Source: Kitasatospora sp. NBC_01250 (GTDB taxonomy: Bacteria > Actinomycetota > Actinomycetes > Streptomycetales > Streptomycetaceae). From it: a stretch of DNA of 64,000 nt. This document shows positions 55,901 to 62,271 of the stretch, piece after piece. How positions within the stretch are numbered: the first letter of the stretch is position 1; each line of letters begins with the position of its first letter. The notes beneath the pieces were generated by a model. It was not told where the DNA came from. It searched no databases and saw nothing but the letters and a program-made list of their open reading frames with translations. Made by a program: the position numbers and the translations under genes. The stretch is from the NCBI RefSeq assembly GCF_036226465.1, contig NZ_CP108476.1, positions 8,742,001 through 8,806,000 on the forward strand, written 5' to 3'.

Positions 55901-57414
55901 ACGCGGCGAGCGCCGCGGTCGACGCCGGCAACACCGCCGTCGCGCTCGGCACGCCCTACCGGGCGACCGATGTCTCGGCGGGGCTCGCGGTGCTGGTCGG
56001 CGAGGACAGCAAGACCATCGCCCAGCAGCAGGCGGACGCAGCCAAGGCCCGCTCGGACGAGGCCGCCAAGGCGGCCAAGGACGCGCAGGCCGCGGCCGAC
56101 AAGGCCAAGGCCGATGCCAAGGCCGCCGCTCAGCTCGCCGCCAACGCCGCTGCCGATGCCGCGAAGGCCGCGGTCTCCGTGCAGCAGGCGCGGGAGTCCG
56201 CCGCGCAGGCCGCGGCCGAGGCCACCGCGGCCCAGGCGGCCGACACCGCCACCGCGCAGTACAACAACCAGGCCGCCGCCGACGCCATGGCCGCAAGTGC
56301 GGCCTCCAGCAACGCGGACACCGACGCGAGCGCCGCCCGGGCTTCGGCGACCCAGTCCGAGCAGGACGCGGCGGCGGCCCGTGCGGCAGCCACCACGGCC
56401 GAGGGCAACGCGGCCACCGCCCGCGGCACGGCGACCCAGGCCGACAAGGACGCCACTGCCGCGGAGCAGTCCGCCGCCAACGCGCAGAACCTCGCGACCC
56501 AGGCCGACACGGACGCCAAGGCCGCCGAGGACCAGCAGCGCAAGGACGACCAGGCGGCCCTCGCCGCCGAGGTCAACGGCCCCACCACCCAGGTCCCGGG
56601 CCTGACCCCGGACGAGGTGGCGGCGCTGCAGGCGCAGTGCGGTCAGGACTGCGTCGACGACTACAACCAGGCGATGGCGCTGTCGAACGAGGACGTCCTC
56701 GACTGGGTCAAGCAGAACGGCGGCCAGATCCTGCTCGACGTGCTCGGGGTCTCCGACGCCGAGAAGTGCTTCAGCTCCGGCGACGTCGAGAGCTGCCTGT
56801 GGACGGCGGTGAACGTCGCCGCCCTGATCGAGGTGGCGGGCAAGATCCCGGCGGTCAGCCGGGCCATCATCCGGATCACCGAGGGCATCACCAAGTTCCT
56901 CGAGGAGGTCCGGCTGGCCCGCCTGACCATCGACCGGCTGCGCGAGATCATCGACGCCGCCAAGGTGGGCGACTGCGCGGTGGAAGCCGTCGCCGGCGCG
57001 GCGGCGCACCCGCAGTCCTTCGCGGCGGCGATGGCACCGCGCGCCAAGAAGTCCAAGTTCTGCGGCATCAAGCGGGTGGCCGTCCTGGACGCGGACTTCT
57101 GCGCCAAGGGCATGCACATCAACCTCAAGAACGGCTCCGAGGTCAGCCTGCTCACCGACGCCGCCGGCGAGCTCATCGGCATCGTCGGCCGGCCCGCCCC
57201 GCAGGACGCCACCCCGGCCGAGATCAACGCCACGATCGACGCCATCAAGTCCGACGGGAAAATACGCGACCAGATCGTCGCGGTCGCCCGGGAGGCCATC
57301 AAACAGTTCAACACCCCCGGAAAGAAGGCGGGCACCTGGGGCGGCCCGTGGGGCTGCGCCAACAATCGAGCGGCTGAATTGGAACAGCTGATCCAGGCCA
57401 TTCAGAGTATGTGA
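52921..57414 (+). CDS. Secreted LamG / coiled-coil protein with polymorphic-toxin architecture
   Basis: 1,497 residues from ATG 52921 (AGGAG 12 nt upstream; an in-frame TTG at 52909 has no room for one). Layout: Sec signal peptide (basic head, hydrophobic core, ending SVAQA), LamG jelly roll (about 64-273), an ALF-like helical segment (WLHAGGPQVKALAAKAL, near 295), a Pro-rich joint, then some 650 residues of Ala/Gln/Asp/Lys coiled coil (about 575-1225). Next is a pre-toxin-like segment (CFSSGDVESCLWTAVN, near 1285-1300) of the kind that precedes toxic domains in actinobacterial polymorphic toxins, and a final domain of about 120 residues (from KKSKFCGIK) with GMHINLKNGSEVSLL. That last domain faintly resembles the H-x-x-L-x-x-G-x-E-V start of Ntox24-type domains; I am not sure. 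The next gene looks like its immunity gene. Confidence 0.85.
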   Translation: MHRRVPPRPARARRNLARVFSLTALVTATSLTMSVAQAAPTPAPAATSADPAPGPGYAVNGEVAHYDFDYGTDQSAPNRITGGPNAVYHNGAAANPGTDNTLIWGLPGGTHRTVQLDGRSQYASVPLTLPTDQSFTVSAWVLPNKAGAAESVITEDGSRTSGFSLRIDPNGTPVFAMPQSDADQATWDTARGPVPVPSNNDWNYTHLTGVFDAQAGEIRLYVNGVKVADVPHTASWKAAGQLEIGRGLTAGQGADYFPGKMAEVRIWQRALPDLEAANVAIPDGVNRDDVCTAGSWLHAGGPQVKALAAKALASDRPGLRQDAGQYMGYGPLPIAREQDKEDEQKVDSAQNARPGAWGTVTKPFGDGIFGDDYTAFLNPPNYFDPMQKFLLDTGERNFNPPPPPGPSQDALNQALSIAHQHQASEQSPYGFYHFYAGDGAVKSWSAYEIARFIRFGGFPTQAPASGSVEFRTEVEDLKTQWAACDSQDPIDPNHVLDAVVATASAEWQAEQGSMAEQRADIVAADAQAYQDVRTASAAMNEAQGQAYIVGRMLFFQKYWQGQPKSNIFYPKPEKFPQATAAMATAKKAIQAQLTIAQKAAASAKAQADKATAAQADAGKTALANGTPYGRGLTYALQSAQVTSASAAAAQSAAKAIEATLNAVSTGQADSKALYALIDTQAHAAQAEFQRAAAQAAADQAHNAAAAAAVQAGQAAQNAATAKADRITAEQAEATAKSAAADADAKLAVAQQEAATAASARQSADSHRADAEAAEAKAQQQQAAATTAMNAAQADEQTAADKASAARNAEAQAAATRDAAADAEQARDAALSRQKALDTAATAAQGTSDAQDARQAANDADTAAGQATDAASGARTAADQAGQAAIAARADATRATGAAQRSRAAADAAQADAATTSAAAATAHAAAADAINASAAAAQNVKNAEQQAQNAVTAAAGARKDALTARVDADRAAADSARTAGQAYAAAQYAAATRDAASAAVDAGNTAVALGTPYRATDVSAGLAVLVGEDSKTIAQQQADAAKARSDEAAKAAKDAQAAADKAKADAKAAAQLAANAAADAAKAAVSVQQARESAAQAAAEATAAQAADTATAQYNNQAAADAMAASAASSNADTDASAARASATQSEQDAAAARAAATTAEGNAATARGTATQADKDATAAEQSAANAQNLATQADTDAKAAEDQQRKDDQAALAAEVNGPTTQVPGLTPDEVAALQAQCGQDCVDDYNQAMALSNEDVLDWVKQNGGQILLDVLGVSDAEKCFSSGDVESCLWTAVNVAALIEVAGKIPAVSRAIIRITEGITKFLEEVRLARLTIDRLREIIDAAKVGDCAVEAVAGAAAHPQSFAAAMAPRAKKSKFCGIKRVAVLDADFCAKGMHINLKNGSEVSLLTDAAGELIGIVGRPAPQDATPAEINATIDAIKSDGKIRDQIVAVAREAIKQFNTPGKKAGTWGGPWGCANNRAAELEQLIQAIQSM

Positions 57415-57424
57415 CCCGGCGCGT

Positions 57425-57460
57425 ATGCGCCCATGATGCCCTGTGGCATCATGGGCGCAT
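57425..57460 (+). promoter_or_regulatory. 16-bp perfect hairpin at the toxin/immunity junction
   Basis: ATGCGCCCATGATGCC (57425-57440) pairs perfectly with 57445-57460 across the loop CTGT. It starts 11 nt after the toxin stop. The right arm contains two bases of the candidate immunity ATG at 57459, so the RNA stem would cover the region where ribosomes load. It could be an attenuator, a terminator, or a processing site that sets the ratio of the two proteins. Confidence 0.85.
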
Positions 57461-57962
57461 GCACATGCTGGCCGTACTGACAGAATTCGGCGCCTTGGGC
57501 GGCATTGCCGGAATCCACCCGCTGGGCTCGTTCCCGGACGTGACGGACCGCCTCGGTCCACCCGGGAAATCCGGCCGGATCTCGGACGACCAGCCGTGGC
57601 CCCAATGGTTCAGCTACGGCGACGTGGTGGTCGAGACCTGCGCCTGCCACGTCATCACCAAGGTTTCCATCCGCACCTGGTACGACACCATCAGAATCCC
57701 CGACGCCCATTCCGGGGAAATCCGTACCATCGCTCCCGCCACCACCTTCCGCGAGCTCCGCGCCGCCTTTTCCGAGGCGGGCCTGCCCTGGCGCCTCCTG
57801 CCCCAGGAGCACAGCCTCCCGCAATTCACCGTCGAAACCGAACCAGCCGGCCTCGCGGGCGTCTCGGTGCATTTCACCTTCACCACCGACGAAACCCCCG
57901 ACCAGCTGGACGCCCCGCTCCACAGCGCATTCGCGGTGGAATCCGTCCACCTGTGTCCGTGA
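57459..57962 (+). CDS. Candidate immunity protein to the LamG toxin-like protein
   Basis: 167 residues from ATG 57459 (or 165 from ATG 57465). A GTG at 57411 overlaps the toxin stop (GTGA) and would give 183 residues, with the hairpin inside the coding region; the choice is open. The protein is small, lacks a signal peptide and membrane spans, and has an alternating strand pattern: DVTDRLGPPGKSG, WFSYGDVVVETCACHVITKV, then FTVETEP and SVHFTFTTD. The layout (DVxxxLGPP, then YGDxxxxxC) is one I associate with small actinobacterial proteins encoded beside toxins. Its bases are less GC-rich at some third positions than in the genes around it (AATTC, AAATCC). Immunity function is inferred from position and size. 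Confidence 0.7.
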   Translation: MHMLAVLTEFGALGGIAGIHPLGSFPDVTDRLGPPGKSGRISDDQPWPQWFSYGDVVVETCACHVITKVSIRTWYDTIRIPDAHSGEIRTIAPATTFRELRAAFSEAGLPWRLLPQEHSLPQFTVETEPAGLAGVSVHFTFTTDETPDQLDAPLHSAFAVESVHLCP

Positions 57963-58262
57963 CCATCGGCAGATCGTGCCGCGGCCTCGTGCCGCGGCCT
58001 CCTGCTCGGGGTGACCGAGGGGCCGGGACGGGCCGGGGAGGCACGGAGGCAGGAGCCTGTCGCGGCGCCCACGCCGCGCCATCGACGTGCATGACACTTC
58101 AAACAATGGAAGCTCGGGCCACCGTACTCCCTGGCGCATCTTCAGTTCTTGTACTTGACTGGTCTGGGCCACCGGGCCATATTGAACGCCGCTGCAGCAT
58201 CCGCGACGGCCGGCCTCCGTCGCCGACCCCCACGTCGTTCCTGCCCCGGACGGGACATCCAG
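57963..58262 (+). promoter_or_regulatory. Promoter of the GH64 glucanase with an internal dre-like site
   Basis: A 300-nt gap. The promoter is TTGACT (58155-58160), a 17-nt spacer and CATATT (58178-58183). ACTGGTCTGGGCCACC (58158-58173), which matches the DasR operator consensus at 13 of 16 positions, overlaps the end of the -35 box and fills most of the spacer, an ideal place for a repressor. The 5' part of the gap has a short direct repeat (CGTGCCGCGGCCT, twice, near 57975-58000) and nothing else I can name. Confidence 0.75.
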
Positions 58263-59942
58263 ATGATCTCGCGTCGCAAGCTGCTCACTGCCACGGGGAC
58301 GGTCACCGCCGCCCTGCTCGGCGCCCCACTGCTCATCTCCGAACTCGGCACGGTCGCCTCCGCGGCCGGCCCCACCCTGCCGCTGACGCTGCGCAACACC
58401 TCCGGCAGCGACACCGTCTACGCCTACGTCACCGGCGCCGACAGCTCGAACCGCCCCGGGTTCGTCGGCCCCGACGGCGTGTTCCAGGCGCTGGCCGATC
58501 CCGCCGCCAACCTGACGCCGGTGCCCGACTACTCCATCCCGCTGGGGGTTTCGGGCGGTGCGGGCGTGACCCTCGCGCTGTCGCAGTACATCAGCGGCGG
58601 CCGGGTCTGGTTCAGTTCCGGCAACAAGATCCAGTTCTTCGTGAACCCGGCGGTGGGCGGTGGCCAACCCGGCCTGGTGGAGCCCGGGTTCAGCACCAGT
58701 GACCCCAACTGGCTGACCGACTGGTCGTTCTGCGAGTTCACCTGGAACTCCGCCAACCTCTACGCCAACATCAGCTACGTCGACCTGGTCGCCGCCCCCA
58801 TCTCGATGGCGAGCACCGGCGCGGCCGGCAGTCAGGCGGTCAGCCCGCTGCCTGCCGGGGCCCTGGACGCCCTCGCGAGCGGACTGGTCGCGCAGCACGC
58901 CGTCGACGGTGCGCCCTGGGACCAGCTGGTGGTGAAGGACGGCAGCGGAACCGTCCTGCGCGTGCTCGCCCCCACCCACACGCCGGTCTCCTTCGGCAGC
59001 TACTTCGGCCCCTACGTGGACCAGGTCTGGTCCCGCTTCCAGTCCACGCCGCTGACCATCGACACCCAGAACCCGGCCTTCGGCTCGTTCAGCGGCACGG
59101 TCGGCAACGACGTCCTCACCTTCACCGGCCTGAACACCGACGGGGTGGCGTTCACCAGACCGAGCACGGACGACATCTTCAGCTGCGCCAGCGGTCCGCT
59201 CTACAACTCCGGCGGCGACGCCCGCGGCGCGGTCGCCGCCCGCCTGTCCGCCGCGCTCAACCGCAGCACGCTGCTGCTGTCCGACGGCGCCCAGCAGCCC
59301 AGCGGGGTGACGGCCGGTCAGTACTACCAGAACGCGATCACCAACCACTACGCCCGCCTGGTGCACGCCAACGCCAGCATCGGGTACGCCTTCCCCTACG
59401 ACGACGTGGGCCCGACGGGCAGTGCGCCGGTCGACGGCCACCTCCAGGACCCGGCACCCACCTCGTGGACCGTCACCTTCGGCGGCGGGTCCAGCGGCGG
59501 CGGAGGCGGCGGTGGTGGCGGCTCCACGGTCAGCGCCTACGGCACCATCCAGGCAGCCTCCTGCACCTCCCACAACGGCACCCGGACGGAGGCGTGTTCG
59601 GACACCGGGGGCGGCCAGGACGTCGGCTGGATCCACGCCGGGTGCTGGCTCGGCTACACCGGCCTCGACTTCGGTGCGACCTCACCCAGGCGGTTCCTGG
59701 CCCGCCTGGCCTCCGGCGCGGCCGCCGGGATCAGTGGCGGGGTCGAGGTGCGGCTGGACAGTCCGACCGGAACCAAGATCGCCGAGATCGACCTCGCCGA
59801 CACCGGTGGCTGGCAGTCCTGGGAGACCGTCCCGATCAACCTGACGGGCACCGCCACGGGGGTCCACGACGTCTACCTGACCTTCATCGGCTCGCCCTCC
59901 GACTTCGTCAACATCCACTGGTTCACCTTCTCCGCAACCTGA
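58263..59942 (+). CDS. Secreted GH64-type beta-1,3-glucanase with CBM6
   Basis: 559 residues from ATG 58263, downstream of the mapped promoter. The N-terminus has a twin-arginine signal (SRRKLLTATG, then a hydrophobic stretch to ASAAG). The catalytic part (about 35-405) reads like thaumatin-fold GH64 enzymes, which release laminaripentaose from beta-1,3-glucan: LPLTLRNTSGSDTVYAYVTG, WSFCEFTW and the NHYARLVH region. A Gly-rich linker (about 408-421) leads to a CBM6 (about 425-559), clear from GGGQDVGWI, GVEVRLDSPTG, TGGWQSW and the final NIHWFTFS. Such enzymes lyse fungal walls, which fits with the chitinases near by. The ribosome site is weak. Confidence 0.9.
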   Translation: MISRRKLLTATGTVTAALLGAPLLISELGTVASAAGPTLPLTLRNTSGSDTVYAYVTGADSSNRPGFVGPDGVFQALADPAANLTPVPDYSIPLGVSGGAGVTLALSQYISGGRVWFSSGNKIQFFVNPAVGGGQPGLVEPGFSTSDPNWLTDWSFCEFTWNSANLYANISYVDLVAAPISMASTGAAGSQAVSPLPAGALDALASGLVAQHAVDGAPWDQLVVKDGSGTVLRVLAPTHTPVSFGSYFGPYVDQVWSRFQSTPLTIDTQNPAFGSFSGTVGNDVLTFTGLNTDGVAFTRPSTDDIFSCASGPLYNSGGDARGAVAARLSAALNRSTLLLSDGAQQPSGVTAGQYYQNAITNHYARLVHANASIGYAFPYDDVGPTGSAPVDGHLQDPAPTSWTVTFGGGSSGGGGGGGGGSTVSAYGTIQAASCTSHNGTRTEACSDTGGGQDVGWIHAGCWLGYTGLDFGATSPRRFLARLASGAAAGISGGVEVRLDSPTGTKIAEIDLADTGGWQSWETVPINLTGTATGVHDVYLTFIGSPSDFVNIHWFTFSAT

Positions 59943-59960
59943 GGCCCTGCGGCGCCGTGC

Positions 59961-59984
59961 GCCGGCCCAGCAGGCTGGGCCGGC
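59961..59984. terminator. Convergent terminator between glucanase and lectin genes
   Basis: A 10-bp perfect inverted repeat, GCCGGCCCAG and its complement, with loop CAGG; the stem extends one more G-C pair. It lies 18 nt after the glucanase stop and upstream of the end of the minus-strand gene. Confidence 0.75.
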
Positions 59985-60071
59985 GTGCCCCTGGGCTTTT
60001 CGCCGGTGGCCGGATCGACCGGGGCCCTGCGCAGCTCCTGATCGGCTTCGGCTGCGGTGTGGGGCGGCGGT

Positions 60072-61571
60072 TCAGGACCGCTTGAAGACCTCGGCTCCGC
60101 TCTGGTCGCAGGGGAGCAGCTGGATCCCCGTGCCGCCGTTCACCTCGCCCACGCACAGGTTGGCGTGCGTGGTGTAGACGGTGTCGCCCTTGGGGGCGAA
60201 CTGCTGGGCGGGGTTGCCGCTGCAGACCGCGATCTGCACGACGGTGCCTGCCGTGGCGGCGCCCCAGGCGGCGTCCATGCAGAGGCCCTTCGTGCGGATC
60301 GTCCCGTCCGCGGCGACGTCCCACTGCTGGTTCGCGTCGCCATCGCATGCCAGGAGGACCAGCGGGGTGCCGTCCGTCCCTGCCGATCCGCTGAGGCACT
60401 TGCCGGTGGCGGGGTTCACCAGCGTGCCCGCCTTGCCTGCCTTGCCCGTCGCGTTGGCGCTGCCCGTTGGCGCCGCGCTCTTCGTCGGCTTCGGCGTGGT
60501 GGTCCCGCGTGATGCCCGCTGGTTGTCCGATGCCTGTGCCACGGGGGCGGTGGGCGTCGAGTTGCCCTTCAGCGTGAGCGCGAGCGCACCGCCCACCAGG
60601 CAGGTGACGACCACCGACGCGACGACGGCCCACCGGCGGGTGAACCGCCGCTCGCGCCGGGGGCTTTCGGGTGCGCTCGCGCCGGCTGGGGAGCGGGCCG
60701 GACGGGGGACGGCCTCGGCCTCCTCCTGGGCGGGCGCGTCCCAGGCCGACTCCGGGCGAGGGGTCACGGGCTCGTCCAGCAGGCCGGTGTCCACGGCGCC
60801 GGTGGAGTCGATGGTGAAGCGCCAGCGCGGATGCTCGACCCGGCCGAGGACGACCACCGACCAGCGCCCCTGCGGATCGTCGGCCAGCCGGTAGACGGCC
60901 TCGCGGTCCCGGCCGCGGGGCAGGCCGGCCAGCAGCGCCACCCCGCCGTCCTGGTCGGCCAGGGTGGCCTCGCCGTCGACCAGGGCCGGCGTCTCGCTCG
61001 ACCGGAACCGCTCCGCGCTACCGGAGGTGAACCCGATGCGGACCACCTGCACGGTCCGTGACCACGGGCTCGTGGTGAGCTCGCGGGTCCAGTCCTCGGC
61101 CAGCGCCCTGGCCCGTCGGGCGTCGCCTTCCAGGCTGATGATCCCGCCCACCTGACCGAGGTTGAGCAGCACGAAGCCCTCACGGGTGGTGCCGAGCGGG
61201 ACCAGCCGTGGATACGGTTCCTGCAGCGACTCGGCCACGCTCGCGCTCTGCAGCCCGCGCAGCTGGGCCTGCCAGGTCAGGCCGTCGGGACCGGCGGTCC
61301 ACCCGGCGGGGGGCCGCTCGTCGGGGGTCTTCAGGTGGAGTCGGACGGTGTCGGGCCCGACGACGATCACGTGGGCCACCGGAACGCCGCGGTTCTCGCG
61401 GTCGCAGGCGGTGGCCAGCACGCGCACGACCCGGTCCACGGTCCACAGACCGTGATCGGCCCGCGGGGTCGACGCCGACCGCGGCTTAACCCTGCGCGAA
61501 CTGATCATCCTGGCAAGCCAGTTGCGGCGGCGAGGGACGCGATCGGCGGATCGGCTCGGCAGTGTCACCAT
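60072..61571 (-). CDS. Single-pass membrane protein with extracellular ricin-type lectin domain
   Basis: 499 residues from ATG 61571; GAGGAG lies so close that GTG 61568 may be the true start. Residues 1-310 are cytoplasmic and of a kind I know from actinobacterial regulator-like membrane proteins (GFVLLNLGQVGGIISLEGD, ELTTSPWSRTVQV), without an assigned function. One transmembrane helix follows W314 (about 315-335), then a Ser/Thr/Pro linker, then a beta-trefoil of the ricin/CBM13 type (about 385-499), with NPATGKCLSG and repeated QQW/QQF motifs. It probably senses or binds sugars outside the cell. It is divergent from the WXG100/EccC genes and may belong to the same locus. Confidence 0.87.
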   Translation of the reverse strand: MVTLPSRSADRVPRRRNWLARMISSRRVKPRSASTPRADHGLWTVDRVVRVLATACDRENRGVPVAHVIVVGPDTVRLHLKTPDERPPAGWTAGPDGLTWQAQLRGLQSASVAESLQEPYPRLVPLGTTREGFVLLNLGQVGGIISLEGDARRARALAEDWTRELTTSPWSRTVQVVRIGFTSGSAERFRSSETPALVDGEATLADQDGGVALLAGLPRGRDREAVYRLADDPQGRWSVVVLGRVEHPRWRFTIDSTGAVDTGLLDEPVTPRPESAWDAPAQEEAEAVPRPARSPAGASAPESPRRERRFTRRWAVVASVVVTCLVGGALALTLKGNSTPTAPVAQASDNQRASRGTTTPKPTKSAAPTGSANATGKAGKAGTLVNPATGKCLSGSAGTDGTPLVLLACDGDANQQWDVAADGTIRTKGLCMDAAWGAATAGTVVQIAVCSGNPAQQFAPKGDTVYTTHANLCVGEVNGGTGIQLLPCDQSGAEVFKRS

Positions 61572-61871
61572 GTCTCCTCGGCTGTGGGTGGCCGGTCGTG
61601 GTCGTGGACACCCCGCCCCCACGGCGGTGTCCGGCCCGTCGGGAGACGCCGCACGCCGACCGCCGGGTGGGGCCTTTCGGTGTGTTCCCCGAACCTTGGC
61701 TACCCGTCAGGGAGGTGTCAACGCCGGACACCTGGCGGCCGTGGGCCCCTGGGCCCACGGCCGCAGCGGGGGTTCTGGACCGTCACGGGGTGCCTTCCTA
61801 GCATCGAGAACGTCCGTGCCGAACGTGTCGATGCCTACCGGGACGCTCGGCGACACCAGAAGGGACACACC
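61572..61871 (+). promoter_or_regulatory. Divergent promoter region of the type VII genes
   Basis: 300 nt between the lectin gene (-) and the WXG100 gene (+). A 14-bp perfect hairpin with loop CT lies at 61735-61764. Downstream of it a plausible promoter for the plus strand is TGGACC (61776-61781), a 17-nt spacer and TAGCAT (61799-61804); the -35 box is poor. No known operator was recognised. Confidence 0.45.
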
Positions 61872-62171
61872 ATGGCGAATCTGAACGTCACCTACCAGGA
61901 GATGTCGGACACCGCGACCACGATGCGCAACAACAAGGCCGACATCGACGACAAGCTCAATCAGTGCAAGAGCATCGTCGACAACCTGACCACCAACGGC
62001 TTCGTCACCGAGCAGGCGTCGGGCAAGTTCGACGAGGTGCACACCGAGTTCAACACCTCGGCCACTCAGGCGATGGAGACCCTGGACCAGCTCTCGCAGT
62101 GGCTCGACAAGGCCGTGGCCGCGATGCAGGACATGGACACCCAGCTCTCCGGCTCCCTCAACCAGCAGTAG
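61872..62171 (+). CDS. WXG100-family protein, type VII secretion substrate
   Basis: 99 residues, the exact size class of WXG100 proteins. It forms two amphipathic helices joined by a turn (NGFVTEQASGKF), as in streptomycete EsxA-like proteins; the classic Trp-x-Gly of the turn is replaced by NGF. The only tryptophan is in the second helix (SQWLDK). Such proteins form helical hairpin dimers and leave the cell through the EccC-driven type VII apparatus. GAAGGGA lies about 7 nt before the ATG. The next gene is EccC, which supports the call. Confidence 0.92.
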   Translation: MANLNVTYQEMSDTATTMRNNKADIDDKLNQCKSIVDNLTTNGFVTEQASGKFDEVHTEFNTSATQAMETLDQLSQWLDKAVAAMQDMDTQLSGSLNQQ

Positions 62172-62211
62172 CCGGCCCGGTGCCGGCTCCGAGCCGGCCG
62201 GCACCGTACGC

Positions 62212-62247
62212 GCGCCCCGCGCCGGCCGTGCCGTCGGCGCGGGGCGC
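62212..62247 (+). terminator. Hairpin between WXG100 and EccC genes
   Basis: A 12-bp perfect inverted repeat (62212-62223 and 62236-62247) with a 12-nt loop, 24 nt before the EccC start. It may reduce read-through, giving more of the small substrate than of the ATPase. Confidence 0.65.
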
Positions 62248-62271
62248 CTGGACTCTTGAGGGGTTGGGACC

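Noticed and set aside
54360..56605. Arg/Pro-rich frames overlapping the coiled-coil region
   Set aside because: They are frame-shifted readings of an Ala-rich coding sequence and carry no ribosome site or recognisable motif.
52921..57414. Export of the LamG protein by the nearby type VII system
   Set aside because: It has a normal Sec signal peptide and no WXG100 or LXG domain at its N-terminus.
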